From Terebella lapidaria (taxonomy: Eukaryota > Annelida > Polychaeta > Terebellida > Terebellidae), in NCBI GenBank assembly GCA_949152475.1, contig OX424563.1, positions 39,628,120-39,692,119 on the forward strand: a stretch of 64,000 bases of DNA, given 5' to 3'. Under the pieces are notes generated by a model that was given only the letters and a program-made list of their open reading frames with translations, did not search any database and was not told the origin of the DNA. This document shows, in pieces, positions 13,206 to 30,000 of this stretch; position 1 is the first letter of the stretch, and every line of letters begins with the position of its first letter. A program made the translations under genes and the position numbers.

Positions 13206-15961
13206 CACGTTTTGCTCAACCGTAAGAGTGACATGCGATGCTCCACAGTACGATGGACATGGGACGCTCCATCATACGATGGAAATGTGACGCTCCACCG
13301 TACGATCGACATGCGATGCTCCACCGTATGATCGACATGTGATGCTCCACCGTACGATGGACATGGGATCCTCCATCGTACGATGGACATGCGATGCTCC
13401 ACCGTACGATCGACATGCGATGCTCCACCGTACGATGGACATGCGATGTTCCATTGTACGATGGACATCTGATGCTCCACCATACGATGGACATGTGACA
13501 CTCCGCTGTACGATGGACATGTGACGCTCCACCGTACGATGGACATGCGACGCTCCATCGTACGATGGACATGGGATGCTCTATCGTATGATGGACTAGC
13601 GATGCTCCACCGTAAGATGGACATGTGACGCCCCACAGTACGATGGACATGCGACGCTCCATCGTACGATGGACATGGGATGCTCCACCGTATGATGGAC
13701 ATGTGATGCTCTACCGTACGATGGACATGCGATGCTCCACCGTACGATGGACCTGTGATGCTCCACCATACAATGGACATCTGACGCTCCACCGTACGAT
13801 AGACATGCGATGCTCCACCATACGATGGACATGTGACGCTCCACCGTACGATGGACATGTGACGCTCCACCGTACGATGGACATGGGATGCTCCTTCGTT
13901 CGATGGACATGTGACGCTCCACCGTACGATGGACATGGGATGCTCCACCGTAAGATGGACATGTGACGCTCCACCGTACGATGGGCATGCGATGCTGAAA
14001 TGTACGATGGACATGTGATGCTCCACCGTACGATGGACATGTGACGCTGCACCGTACGATGGTCATGCAAGGCTCCACTGTACAATGGACATGTGACGCT
14101 CCACCGTATGATGGACATGCGACGCTCCACCGTATGATGGACATGCGACGCTCCACTGTACGATGGACATGTGACGCTCCACCGTATGATTGACATGCGA
14201 GGCTCCACCGTACGATGGACATGCGACGCTCCACCGTACGATGGACATGCGATGCTCCACTGTACGATGGACATGTGATGCTCCACCGTATGATTGACAT
14301 GCGAGACTCCACTGTACGTTGGACATGTGACGCTCCACCGTACGATGGACATGGGATGCTCCTTCGTACGATGGACATGTGACGCTCCACCGTACGATGG
14401 ACATGGGATGCTCCACCGTAGGATGGACATGTGACGCTCCACCGTATGATGGACATGCAATGCTCCACTGTACAATGGACATGTGAAGCTCCACCGTACG
14501 ATGGACATGGGATGCTCCACCGTAGGATGGACATGTGACGCTCCACCGTATGATGGACCTGTGATGCTCCACCATACGATGGACATCTGACGCTCCACCG
14601 TACGATAGACATGCGATGCTCCACCATACGATGAACATGTGACGCTCCACCGTACGATGGACACGCGACGCTCCACCGTATGATGGACATGCAACGCTCC
14701 ATCGTACGATGGACATGTGACGCTCCACCATACGATGGACATCTGACGCTCCACCGTACGATGGACATGCGATGCTCCACTGTACGATGGACATGTGACG
14801 CTCCACCGTATGATTGACATGCGAGGCTATACTGTACAATGGACATGTGACGCTCCACCGTACGATGGACATGGGATGCTCCTTCGTACGATGGACATGT
14901 GACGCTCCACCGTACGATGGACATGGGATGCTCCACCGTAGGATGGACATGTGACGCTCCACCATACGATGGGCATGCGATGCTCCAATGTACGATGGAC
15001 ATGTGATGCTCCAACGTACGATGGACATGTGACGCTCCACCGTACGACGGTCATGCAAGGCTCCACTGTACCATGGACATGTGACGCTCCACCGTACGAT
15101 GGACATGCGACGCTCCACCGTACGATGGACATGCGACGCTCCACTGTACGATGGACATGTGACGCTCCACCGTATGATTGACATGCGAGGCTCCACCGTA
15201 CGATGGACATGCGACGCTCCACCGTACGATGGACATGCGATGCTCCACTGTACGATGGACATGTGACGCTCCACCGTATGATTGACATGCGAGGCTCCAC
15301 TGTACGATGGACATGTGACAATCCACCGTACGATGGACATCTGACGCTCCTCTGCACGATGGACAAGCGACGCTCCACTGTACGATGGACATGTGATGCT
15401 CCACCGTACGATGGACATGCGACGCTCCATCGTACGATGGACTAGCGACACTCCACCGTAAGATGGACTGGCGAGGCTCCACCGTACGATGGACATGCGA
15501 CGCTCCATCGCAGGATGAACATGCGACGCTCCACCGTACGAAGGACATGCGATGCTCCACCGTACGATGGACATGCGACGCTCCACCGTACGATGGACAT
15601 GCGACGCTCCATCGTACGATAGACATGTGACACTACACCGTAAGATGGACATGCGAGGCTCCACCGTACAATAGACATGCGACGCTCCACTGTATGAATG
15701 ACATGCGATGTTTTACTGTACAATGGACACGTTACGCTCAACCATAAGATGGACATGCGATGCTCCACAGTACGATGGACATGGGACGCTCCATCATACG
15801 ATGGACATGTGATGCTCCACCATACGATCGACATGCGATGCTCCACCGTTCGATCGACATGTGATGCTCCACCGTACGATGGACATGTGACGCTCCACCA
15901 TACGATGGACATGTGATGCTCCACTGTATGATGGACATGCGATGCTTTACTGTACAATGGA
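13206..15961 (+). repeat. HOR unit, 2,756 bp (106 monomers), deletion derivative
   Basis: Bases 13206 to about 13858 align with 2572-3224 (offset 10,634). From about 13859 on it aligns with 4447-6549 (offset 9,412). The unit is therefore the 3,978-bp unit with 1,222 bp (47 monomers) removed, at a junction that keeps monomer phase. This is what an unequal exchange inside the 936-bp duplicated zone would give. Confidence 0.85.
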
Positions 15962-18483
15962 CACGTTTTGCTCAACCGTAAGAGTGACATGCGATGCTCC
16001 ACAGTACGATGGACATGGGACGCTCCATCATACGATGGAAATGTGACGCTCCACCGTACGATCGACATGCGATGCTCCACCGTATGATCGACATGTGATG
16101 CTCCACCGTACGATGGACATGGGATCCTCCATCGTACGATGGACATGCGATGCTCCACCGTACGATCGACATGCGATGCTCCACCGTACGATGGACATGC
16201 GATGTTCCATTGTACGATGGACATCTGATGCTCCACCATACGATGGACATGTGACACTCCGCTGTACGATGGACATGTGACGCTCCACCGTACGATGGAC
16301 ATGCGACGCTCCATCGTACGATGGACATGGGATGCTCTATCGTATGATGGACTAGCGATGCTCCACCGTAAGATGGACATGTGACGCCCCACAGTACGAT
16401 GGACATGCGACGCTCCATCGTACGATGGACATGGGATGCTCCACCGTATGATGGACATGTGACGCTCTACCGTACGATGGACATGCGATGCTCCACCGTA
16501 CGATGGACCTGTGATGCTCCACCATACAATGGACATCTGACGCTCCACCGTACGATAGACATGCGATGCTCCACCATACGATGGACATGTGACGCTCCAC
16601 CGTACGATGGACATGCGACGCTCCACCGTACGATGGACATGCGATGCTCCACTGTACGATGGACATGTGACGCTCCACCGTATGATGGACATGCAAGGCT
16701 CCACTGTACAATGGACATGTGACGCTCCACTATACGATGGACATGCGATGCTCCACCGTATGATGGACATGCAACGCTCCATCGTACGATGGACATGTGA
16801 CGCTCCACCGTACGATGGACATGCGATGCTCCACTGTACGATGGACATGTGACGCTCCACCGTATGATTGACATGCGACGCTATACTGTACGATGGACAT
16901 GTGACGCTCCACCGTACGATGGACATGGGATGCTCCTTCGTTCGATGGACATGTGACGCTCCACCGTACGATGGACATGGGATGCTCCACCGTAAGATGG
17001 ACATGTGACGCTCCACCGTACGATGGGCATGCGATGCTGAAATGTACGATGGACATGTGATGCTCCACCGTACGATGGACATGTGACGCTGCACCGTACG
17101 ATGGTCATGCAAGGCTCCACTGTACAATGGACATGCGACGCTCCACCGTACGATGGACATGCGACGCTCCACCGTATGATGGACATGCGACGCTCCACTG
17201 TACGATGGACATGTGACGCTCCACCGTATGATTGACATGCGAGGCTCCACCGTACGATGGACATGCGACGCTCCACCGTACGATGGACATGCGATGCTCC
17301 ACTGTACGATGGACATGTGATGCTCCACCGTATGATTGACATGCGAGACTCCACTGTACGTTGGACATGTGACGCTCCACCGTACGATGGACATGGGAAG
17401 CTCCTTCGTACGATGGACATGTGACGCTCCACCGTACGATGGACATGGGATGCTCCACCGTAGGATGGACATGTGACGCTCCACCGTATGATGGACATGC
17501 AATGCTCCACTGTACAATGGACATGTGAAGCTCCACCGTACGATGGACATGGGATGCTCCACCGTATGATGGACATGTGACGCTCCACCGTATGATGGAC
17601 CTGTGATGCTCCACCATACGATGGACATCTGACGCTCCACCGTACGATAGACATGCGATGCTCCACCATACGATGGACATGTGACGCTCCACCGTACGAT
17701 GGACACGCGACGCTCCACCGTATGATGGACATGCAACGCTCCACCGTACGATGGACATGCGATGCTCCACTGTACGATGGACATGTGACGCTCCACCGTA
17801 TGATTGACATGCGAGGCTCCACTGTACGATGGACATGTGACAATCCACCGTACGATGGACATCTGACGCTCCTCTGCACGATGGACAAGCGACGCTCCAC
17901 TGTACGATGGACATGTGATGCTCCACCGTACGATGGACATGCGACGCTCCATCGTACGATGGACTAGCGACACTCCACCGTAAGATGGACTGGCGAGGCT
18001 CCACCGTACGATGGACATGCGACGCTCCATCGCAGGATGAACATGCGACGCTCCACCGTACGAAGGACATGCGATGCTCCACCGTACGATGGACATGCGA
18101 CGCTCCACCGTACGATGGACATGCGACGCTCCATCGTACGATAGACATGTGACACTACACCGTAAGATGGACATGCGAGGCTCCACCGTACAATAGACAT
18201 GCGACGCTCCACTGTATGAATGACATGCGATGTTTTACTGTACAATGGACACGTTACGCTCAACCGTAAGATGGACATGCGATGCTCCACAGTACGATGG
18301 ACATGGGACGCTCCATCATACGATGGACATGTGATGCTCCACCATACGATCGACATGCGATGCTCCACCGTTCGATCGACATGTGATGCTCCACCGTACG
18401 ATGGACATGTGACGCTCCACCATACGATGGACATGTGATGCTCCACTGTATGATGGACATGCGATGCTTTACTGTACAATGGA
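15962..18483 (+). repeat. HOR unit, 2,522 bp (97 monomers), copy 2
   Basis: It matches 6550-9071 at an offset of 9,412 bp (362 monomers). A private difference is GGGAAGCTCCTTCG near 17396, where other copies read GGGATGCTCC. Together with the unit to its left it repeats the pair at 2572-9071. Confidence 0.9.
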
Positions 18484-21005
18484 CACGTTTTGCTCAACCG
18501 TAAGAGTGACATGCGATGCTCCACAGTACGATGGACATGGGACGCTCCATCATACGATGGAAATGTGACGCTCCACCGTACGATCGACATGCGATGCTCC
18601 ACCGTATGATCGACATGTGATGCTCCACCGTACGATGGACATGGGATCCTCCATCGTACGATGGACATGCGATGCTCCACCGTACGATCGACATGCGATG
18701 CTCCACCGTACGATGGACATGCGATGTTCCATTGTACGATGGACATCTGATGCTCCACCATACGATGGACATGTGACACTCCGCTGTACGATGGACATGT
18801 GACGCTCCACCGTACGATGGACATGCGACGCTCCATCGTACGATGGACATGGGATGCTCTATCGTATGATGGACTAGCGATGCTCCACCGTAAGATGGAC
18901 ATGTGACGCCCCACAGTACGATGGACATGCGACGCTCCATCGTACGATGGACATGGGATGCTCCACCGTATGATGGACATGTGATGCTCTACCGTACGAT
19001 GGACATGCGATGCTCCACCGTACGATGGACCTGTGATGCTCCACCATACAATGGACATCTGACGCTCCACCGTACGATAGACATGCGATGCTCCACCATA
19101 CGATGGACATGTGACGCTCCACCGTACGATGGACATGCGACGCTCCACCGTACGATGGACATGCGATGCTCCACTGTACGATGGACATGTGACGCTCCAC
19201 CGTATGATGGACATGCAAGGCTCCACTGTACAATGGACATGTGACGCTCCACTATACGATGGACATGCGATGCTCCACCGTATGATGGACATGCAACGCT
19301 CCATCGTACGATGGACATGTGACGCTCCACCGTACGATGGACATGCGATGCTCCACTGTACGATGGACATGTGACGCTCCACCGTATGATTGACATGCGA
19401 CGCTATACTGTACGATGGACATGTGACGCTCCACCGTACGATGGACATGGGATGCTCCTTCGTTCGATGGACATGTGACGCTCCACCGTACGATGGACAT
19501 GGGATGCTCCACCGTAAGATGGACATGTGACGCTCCACCGTACGATGGGCATGCGATGCTGAAATGTACGATGGACATGTGATGCTCCACCGTACGATGG
19601 ACATGTGACGCTGCACCGTACGATGGTCATGCAAGGCTCCACTGTACAATGGACATGCGACGCTCCACCGTACGATGGACATGCGACGCTCCACCGTATG
19701 ATGGACATGCGACGCTCCACTGTACGATGGACATGTGACGCTCCACCGTATGATTGACATGCGAGGCTCCACCGTACGATGGACATGCGACGCTCCACCG
19801 TACGATGGACATGCGATGCTCCACTGTACGATGGACATGTGACGCTCCACCGTATGATTGACATGCGAGACTCCACTGTACGTTGGACATGTGACGCTCC
19901 ACCGTACGATGGACATGGGATGCTCCTTCGTACGATGGACATGTGACGCTCCACCGTACGATGGACATGGGATGCTCCACCGTAGGATGGACATGTGACG
20001 CTCCACCGTATGATGGACATGCAATGCTCCACTGTACAATGGACATGTGAAGCTCCACCGTACGATGGACATGGGATGCTCCACCGTATGATGGACATGT
20101 GACGCTCCACCGTATGATGGACCTGTGATGCTCCACCATACGATGGACATCTGACGCTCCACCGTACGATAGACATGCGATGCTCCACCATACGATGGAC
20201 ATGTGACGCTCCACCGTACGATGGACACGCGACGCTCCACCGTATGATGGACATGCAACGCTCCACCGTACGATGGACATGCGATGCTCCACTGTACGAT
20301 GGACATGTGACGCTCCACCGTATGATTGACATGCGAGGCTCCACTGTACGATGGACATGTGACAATCCACCGTACGATGGACATCTGACGCTCCTCTGCA
20401 CGATGGACAAGCGACGCTCCACTGTACGATGGACATGTGATGCTCCACCGTACGATGGACATGCGACGCTCCATCGTACGATGGACTAGCGACACTCCAC
20501 CGTAAGATGGACTGGCGAGGCTCCACCGTACGATGGACATGCGACGCTCCATCGCAGGATGAACATGCGACGCTCCACCGTACGAAGGACATGCGATGCT
20601 CCACCATACGATGGACATGCGACGCTCCACCGTACGATGGACATGCGACGCTCCATCGTACGATAGACATGTGACACTACACCGTAAGATGGACATGCGA
20701 GGCTCCACCGTACAATAGACATGCGACGCTCCACTGTATGAATGACATGCGATGTTTTACTGTACAATGGACACGTTACGCTCAACCGTAAGATGGACAT
20801 GCGATGCTCCACAGTACGATGGACATGGGACGCTCCATCATACGATGGACATGTGATGCTCCACCATACGATCGACATGCGATGCTCCACCGTTCGATCG
20901 ACATGTGATGCTCCACCGTACGATGGACATGTGACGCTCCACCATACGATGGACATGTGATGCTCCACTGTATGATGGACATGCGATGCTTTACTGTACA
21001 ATGGA
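18484..21005 (+). repeat. HOR unit, 2,522 bp (97 monomers), copy 3
   Basis: It is directly tandem to the preceding 97-mer. Private differences include GTGACGCTCC near 19839 where its neighbours have GTGATGCTCC, and CACCATACG near 20602 where they have CACCGTACG. The second of these is a CpG transition. Confidence 0.9.
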
Positions 21006-24000
21006 CACGTTTTGCTCAACCGTAAGAGTGACATGCGATGCTCCACAGTACGATGGACATGGGACGCTCCATCATACGATGGAAATGTGACGCTCCACCG
21101 TACGATCGACATGCGATGCTCCACCGTATGATCGACATGTGATGCTCCACCGTACGATGGACATGGGATCCTCCATCGTACGATGGACATGCGATGCTCC
21201 ACCGTACGATCGACATGCGATGCTCCACCGTACGATGGACATGCGATGTTCCATTGTACGATGGACATCTGATGCTCCACCATACGATGGACATGTGACA
21301 CTCCGCTGTACGATGGACATGTGACGCTCCACCGTACGATGGACATGCGACGCTCCATCGTACGATGGACATGGGATGCTCTATCGTATGATGGACTAGC
21401 GATGCTCCACCGTAAGATGGACATGTGACGCCCCACAGTACGATGGACATGCGACGCTCCATCGTACGATGGACATGGGATGCTCCACCGTATGATGGAC
21501 ATGTGACGCTCTACCGTACGATGGACATGCGATGCTCCACCGTACGATGGACCTGTGATGCTCCACCATACAATGGACATCTGACGCTCCACCGTACGAT
21601 AGACATGCGATGCTCCACCATACGATGGACATGTGACGCTCCACCGTACGATGGACATGCGACGCTCCACCGTACGATGGACATGCGATGCTCCACTGTA
21701 CGATGGACATGTGACGCTCCACCGTATGATGGACATGCAAGGCTCCACTGTACAATGGACATGTGACGCTCCACTATACGATGGACATGCGATGCTCCAC
21801 CGTATGATGGACATGCAACGCTCCATCGTACGATGGACATGTGACGCTCCACCGTACGATGGACATGCGATGCTCCACTGTACGATGGACATGTGACGCT
21901 CCACCGTATGATTGACATGCGACGCTATACTGTACGATGGACATGTGACGCTCCACCGTACGATGGACATGGGATGCTCCTTCGTTCGATGGACATGTGA
22001 CGCTCCACCGTACGATGGACATGGGATGCTCCACCGTAAGATGGACATGTGACGCTCCACCGTACGATGGGCATGCGATGCTGAAATGTACGATGGACAT
22101 GTGATGCTCCACCGTACGATGGACATGTGACGCTGCACCGTACGATGGTCATGCAAGGCTCCACTGTACAATGGACATGCGACGCTCCACCGTACGATGG
22201 ACATGCGACGCTCCACCGTATGATGGACATGCGACGCTCCACTGTACGATGGACATGTGACGCTCCACCGTATGATTGACATGCGAGGCTCCACCGTACG
22301 ATGGACATGCGACGCTCCACCGTACGATGGACATGCGATGCTCCACTGTACGATGGACATGTGATGATCCACCGTATGATTGACATGCGAGACTCCACTG
22401 TACGTTGGACATGTGACGCTCCACCGTACGATGGACATGGGATGCTCCTTCGTACGATGGACATGTGACGCTCCACCGTACGATGGACATGGGATGCTCC
22501 ACCGTAGGATGGACATGTGACGCTCCACCGTATGATGGACATGCAATGCTCCACTGTACAATGGACATGTGAAGCTCCACCATACGATGGACATGGGATG
22601 CTCCACCGTATGATGGACATGTGACGCTCCACCGTATGATGGACCTGTGATGCTCCACCATACGATGGACATCTGACGCTCCACCGTACGATAGACATGC
22701 GATGCTCCACCATACGATGGACATGTGACGCTCCACCGTACGATGGACACGCGACGCTCCACCGTATGATGGACATGCAACGCTCCATCGTACGATGGAC
22801 ATGTGACGCTCCACCATACGATGGACATCTGACGCTCCACCGTACAATGGACATGCGATGCTCCACTGTACGATGGACATGTGACGCTCCACCGTATGAT
22901 TGACATGCGAGGCTATACTGTACAATGGACATGTGACGCTCCACCGTACGATGGACATGGGATGCTCCTTCGTACGATGGACATGTGACGCTCCACCGTA
23001 CGATGGACATGGGATGCTCCACCGTAGGATGGACATGTGACGCTCCACCATACGATGGGCATGCGATGCTCCAATGTACGATGGACATGTGATGCTCCAA
23101 CGTACGATGGACATGTGACGCTCCACCGTACGACGGTCATGCAAGGCTCCACTGTACCATGGACATGTGACGCTCCACCGTACGATGGACATGCGACGCT
23201 CCACCGTACGATGGACATGCGACGCTCCACTGTACGATGGACATGTGACGCTCCACCGTATGATTGACATGCGAGGCTCCACCGTACGATGGACATGCGA
23301 CGCTCCACCGTACGATGGACATGCGATGCTCCACTGTACGATGGACATGTGACGCTCCACCGTATGATTGACATGCGAGGCTCCACTGTACGATGGACAT
23401 GTGACGCTCCACCGTACGATGGACATGGGATGCTCCTGCATACGATGGACATGTGACGCTCCACCGTACGATGGACATGGGATGCTCCACCGTAGGATGG
23501 ACATGCGATGCTCCACTGTACGATGGACATGTGACGCTCCACCGTATGATGGACATGCAAGGCTCCACTGTACAATGGACATGTGACGCTCCACTATACG
23601 ATGGACATGCGATGTTCCACCGTATGATGGACATGCAACGCTCCATCGTACGGTGGACATGTGACGCTCCACCGTACGATGGACATGCGATGCTCCACTG
23701 TACGATGGACATGTGACGCTCCACCGTACGATGGACATGGGATGCTCCTTCGTTCGATGGACATGTGACGCTCCACCGTACGATGGACATGGGATGCTCC
23801 ACCGTAAGATGGACATGTGACGCTCCACCGTACGATGGGCATGCGATGCTGAAATGTACGATGGACATGTGATGCTCCACCGTACGATGGACATGTGACG
23901 CTCCACCGTACGATGGTCATGCAAGGCTCCACTGTACAATGGACATGCGACGCTTCACCGTACGATGGACATGCGACGCTCCACCGTATGATGGACATGC

Positions 24001-27000
24001 GACGCTCCACTGTACGATGGACATGTGACGCTCCACCGTATGATTGACATGCGAGGCTCCACCGTACGATGGACATGCGACGCTCCACCGTACGATGGAC
24101 ATGCGATGCTCCACTGTACGATGGACATGTGATGCTCCACCGTATGATTGACATGCGAGACTCCACTGTACGTTGGACATGTGACGCTCCACCGTACGAT
24201 GGACATGGGATGCTCCTTCGTACGATGGACATGTGACGCTCCACCGTACGATGGACATGGGATGCTCCACCGTAGGATGGACATGTGACGCTCCACCGTA
24301 TGATGGACATGCAATGCTCCACTGTACAATGGACATGTGAAGCTCCACCGTACGATGGACATGGGATGCTCCACCGTATGATGGACATGTGACGCTCCAC
24401 CGTATGATGGACATGTGACGCTCCACCGTACGATGGACATGCGACGCTCCATCGTACGATGGACATGCGACAATCCACCGTACGATGGACATCTGACGCT
24501 CCTCTGTACGATGGACAAGCGACGCTCCATCGCAGGATGGACATGCGACGCTCCACCGTACGAAGGACATGCGAGGCTCCACCGTACGATGGACATGCGA
24601 CGCTCCACCGTACGATGGACATGCGACGCTCCATCGTACGATGGACATGCGACGCTCCACCGTACGATGGACATGCGATGCTCCACTGTACGATGGACAT
24701 GTGACGCTCCACCGTATGATGGACATGCAAGGCTCCACTGTACAATGGACATGTGACGCTCCACTATACGATGGACATGCGATGCTCCACCGTATGATGG
24801 ACATGCAACGCTCCATCGTACGATGGACATGTGACGCTCCACCGTACGATGGACATGCGATGCTCCACTGTACGATGGACATGTGACGCTCCACCGTATG
24901 ATTGACATGCGAGGCTCCACTGTACGATGGACATGTGACGCTCCACCGTACGATGGACATGGGATGCTCCTGCATACGATGGACATGTGACGCTCCACCG
25001 TACGATGGACATGGGATGCTCCACCGTAGGATGGACATGTGACGCTCCATCGTATGATGGGCATGCGATGCTCCAATGTACGATGGACATGTGATGCTCC
25101 ACCGTACGATGGACATGTGACGCTCCACCGTATGATGGACATGCAAGGCTCCACTGTACAATGGACATGTGACGCTCCACCGTACGATGGACATGGGATG
25201 CTCCACCGTATGATGAACATGTGACGCTCCACCGTATGATGGACATGTGACGCTCCACCGTACGATGGACATGCGACGCTCCATCGTACGATGGACATGT
25301 GACAATCCACCGTACGATGGACATCTGACGCTCCTCTGCACGATGGACAAGCGACGCTCCACTGTACGATGGACATGTGATGCTCCACCGTACGATGGAC
25401 ATGCGACGCTCCATCGTACGATGGACATGTGACGCTCCACCGTACGACGGTCATGCAAGGCTCCACTGTACCATGGACATGTGACGCTCCACCGTACGAT
25501 GGACATGCGACGCTCCACCGTACGATGGACATGCGACGCTCCACTGTACGATGGACATGTGACGCTCCACCGTATGATTGACATGCGAGGCTCCACCGTA
25601 CGATGGACATGCGACGCTCCACCGTACGATGGACATGCGATGCTCCACTGTACGATGGACATGTGACGCTCCACCGTATGATTGACATGCGAGGCTCCAC
25701 TGTACGATGGACATGTGACGCTCCACCGTACGATGGACATGGGATGCTCCTGCATACGATGGACATGTGACGCTCCACCGTACGATGGACATGGGATGCT
25801 CCACCGTAGGATGGACATGCGATGCTCCACTGTACGATGGACATGTGACGCTCCACCGTATGATGGACATGCAAGGCTCCACTGTACAATGGACATGTGA
25901 CGCTCCACTATACGATGGACATGCGATGTTCCACCGTATGATGGACATGCAACGCTCCATCGTACGGTGGACATGTGACGCTCCACCGTACGATGGACAT
26001 GCGATGCTCCACTGTACGATGGACATGTGACGCTCCACCGTACGATGGACATGGGATGCTCCTTCGTTCGATGGACATGTGACGCTCCACCGTACGATGG
26101 ACATGGGATGCTCCACCGTAAGATGGACATGTGACGCTCCACCGTACGATGGGCATGCGATGCTGAAATGTACGATGGACATGTGATGCTCCACCGTACG
26201 ATGGACATGTGACGCTCCACCGTACGATGGTCATGCAAGGCTCCACTGTACAATGGACATGCGACGCTTCACCGTACGATGGACATGCGACGCTCCACCG
26301 TATGATGGACATGCGACGCTCCACTGTACGATGGACATGTGACGCTCCACCGTATGATTGACATGCGAGGCTCCACCGTACGATGGACATGCGACGCTCC
26401 ACCGTACGATGGACATGCGATGCTCCACTGTACGATGGACATGTGATGCTCCACCGTATGATTGACATGCGAGACTCCACTGTACGTTGGACATGTGACG
26501 CTCCACCGTACGATGGACATGGGATGCTCCTTCGTACGATGGACATGTGACGCTCCACCGTACGATGGACATGGGATGCTCCACCGTAGGATGGACATGT
26601 GACGCTCCACCGTATGATGGACATGCAATGCTCCACTGTACAATGGACATGTGAAGCTCCACCGTACGATGGACATGGGATGCTCCACCGTATGATGGAC
26701 ATGTGACGCTCCACCGTATGATGGACATGTGACGCTCCACCGTACGATGGACATGCGACGCTCCATCGTACGATGGACATGCGACAATCCACCGTACGAT
26801 GGACATCTGACGCTCCTCTGTACGATGGACAAGCGACGCTCCATCGCAGGATGGACATGCGACGCTCCACCGTACGAAGGACATGCGAGGCTCCACCGTA
26901 CGATGGACATGCGACGCTCCACCGTACGATGGACATGCGACGCTCCATCGTACGATGGACATGCGACGCTCCACCGTACGATGGACATGCGATGCTCCAC

Positions 27001-30000
27001 TGTACGATGGACATGTGACGCTCCACCGTATGATGGACATGCAAGGCTCCACTGTACAATGGACATGTGACGCTCCACTATACGATGGACATGCGATGCT
27101 CCACCGTATGATGGACATGCAACGCTCCATCGTACGATGGACATGTGACGCTCCACCGTACGATGGACATGCGATGCTCCACTGTACGATGGACATGTGA
27201 CGCTCCACCGTATGATTGACATGCGAGGCTCCACTGTACGATGGACATGTGACGCTCCACCGTACGATGGACATGGGATGCTCCTGCATACGATGGACAT
27301 GTGACGCTCCACCGTACGATGGACATGGGATGCTCCACCGTAGGATGGACATGTGACGCTCCATCGTATGATGGGCATGCGATGCTCCAATGTACGATGG
27401 ACATGTGATGCTCCACCGTACGATGGACATGTGACGCTCCACCGTATGATGGACATGCAAGGCTCCACTGTACAATGGACATGTGACGCTCCACCGTACG
27501 ATGGACATGGGATGCTCCACCGTATGATGAACATGTGACGCTCCACCGTATGATGGACATGTGACGCTCCACCGTACGATGGACATGCGACGCTCCATCG
27601 TACGATGGACATGTGACAATCCACCGTACGATGGACATCTGACGCTCCTCTGCACGATGGACAAGCGACGCTCCACTGTACGATGGACATGTGATGCTCC
27701 ACCGTACGATGGACATGCGACGCTCCATCGTACGATGGACATGTGATGCTCCACCGTACGATGGACATGGGATGCTCCACCGTAAGATGGACATGTGACG
27801 CTCCACCGTACGATGGGCATGCGATGCTGAAATGTACGATGGACATGTGATGCTCCACCGTACGATGGACATGTGACGCTGCACCGTACGATGGTCATGC
27901 AAGGCTCCACTGTACAATGGACATGCGACGCTCCACCGTACGATGGACATGCGACGCTCCACCGTATGATGGACATGCGACGCTCCACTGTACGATGGAC
28001 ATGTGACGCTCCACCGTATGATTGACATGCGAGGCTCCACCGTACGATGGACATGCGACGCTCCACCGTACGATGGACATGCGATGCTCCACTGTACGAT
28101 GGACATGTGATGATCCACCGTATGATTGACATGCGAGACTCCACTGTACGTTGGACATGTGACGCTCCACCGTACGATGGACATGGGATGCTCCTTCGTA
28201 CGATGGACATGTGACGCTCCACCGTACGATGGACATGGGATGCTCCACCGTAGGATGGACATGTGACGCTCCACCGTATGATGGACATGCAATGCTCCAC
28301 TGTACAATGGACATGTGAAGCTCCACCATACGATGGACATGGGATGCTCCACCGTATGATGGACATGTGACGCTCCACCGTATGATGGACCTGTGATGCT
28401 CCACCATACGATGGACATCTGACGCTCCACCGTACGATAGACATGCGATGCTCCACCATACGATGGACATGTGACGCTCCACCGTACGATGGACACGCGA
28501 CGCTCCACCGTATGATGGACATGCAACGCTCCATCGTACGATGGACATGTGACGCTCCACCATACGATGGACATCTGACGCTCCACCGTACAATGGACAT
28601 GCGATGCTCCACTGTACGATGGACATGTGACGCTCCACCGTATGATTGACATGCGAGGCTATACTGTACAATGGACATGTGACGCTCCACCGTACGATGG
28701 ACATGGGATGCTCCTTCGTACGATGGACATGTGACGCTCCACCGTACGATGGACATGGGATGCTCCACCGTAGGATGGACATGTGACGCTCCACCATACG
28801 ATGGGCATGCGATGCTCCAATGTACGATGGACATGTGATGCTCCAACGTACGATGGACATGTGACGCTCCACCGTACGACGGTCATGCAAGGCTCCACTG
28901 TACCATGGACATGTGACGCTCCACCGTACGATGGACATGCGACGCTCCACCGTACGATGGACATGCGACGCTCCACTGTACGATGGACATGTGACGCTCC
29001 ACCGTATGATTGACATGCGAGGCTCCACCGTACGATGGACATGCGACGCTCCACCGTACGATGGACATGCGATGCTCCACTGTACGATGGACATGTGACG
29101 CTCCACCGTATGATTGACATGCGAGGCTCCACTGTACGATGGACATGTGACGCTCCACCGTACGATGGACATGGGATGCTCCTGCATACGATGGACATGT
29201 GACGCTCCACCGTACGATGGACATGGGATGCTCCACCGTAGGATGGACATGCGATGCTCCACTGTACGATGGACATGTGACGCTCCACCGTATGATGGAC
29301 ATGCAAGGCTCCACTGTACAATGGACATGTGACGCTCCACTATACGATGGACATGCGATGTTCCACCGTATGATGGACATGCAACGCTCCATCGTACGGT
29401 GGACATGTGACGCTCCACCGTACGATGGACATGCGATGCTCCACTGTACGATGGACATGTGACGCTCCACCGTACGATGGACATGGGATGCTCCTTCGTT
29501 CGATGGACATGTGACGCTCCACCGTACGATGGACATGGGATGCTCCACCGTAAGATGGACATGTGACGCTCCACCGTACGATGGGCATGCGATGCTGAAA
29601 TGTACGATGGACATGTGATGCTCCACCGTACGATGGACATGTGACGCTCCACCGTACGATGGTCATGCAAGGCTCCACTGTACAATGGACATGCGACGCT
29701 TCACCGTACGATGGACATGCGACGCTCCACCGTATGATGGACATGCGACGCTCCACTGTACGATGGACATGTGACGCTCCACCGTATGATTGACATGCGA
29801 GGCTCCACCGTACGATGGACATGCGACGCTCCACCGTACGATGGACATGCGATGCTCCACTGTACGATGGACATGTGATGCTCCACCGTATGATTGACAT
29901 GCGAGACTCCACTGTACGTTGGACATGTGACGCTCCACCGTACGATGGACATGGGATGCTCCTTCGTACGATGGACATGTGACGCTCCACCGTACGATGG

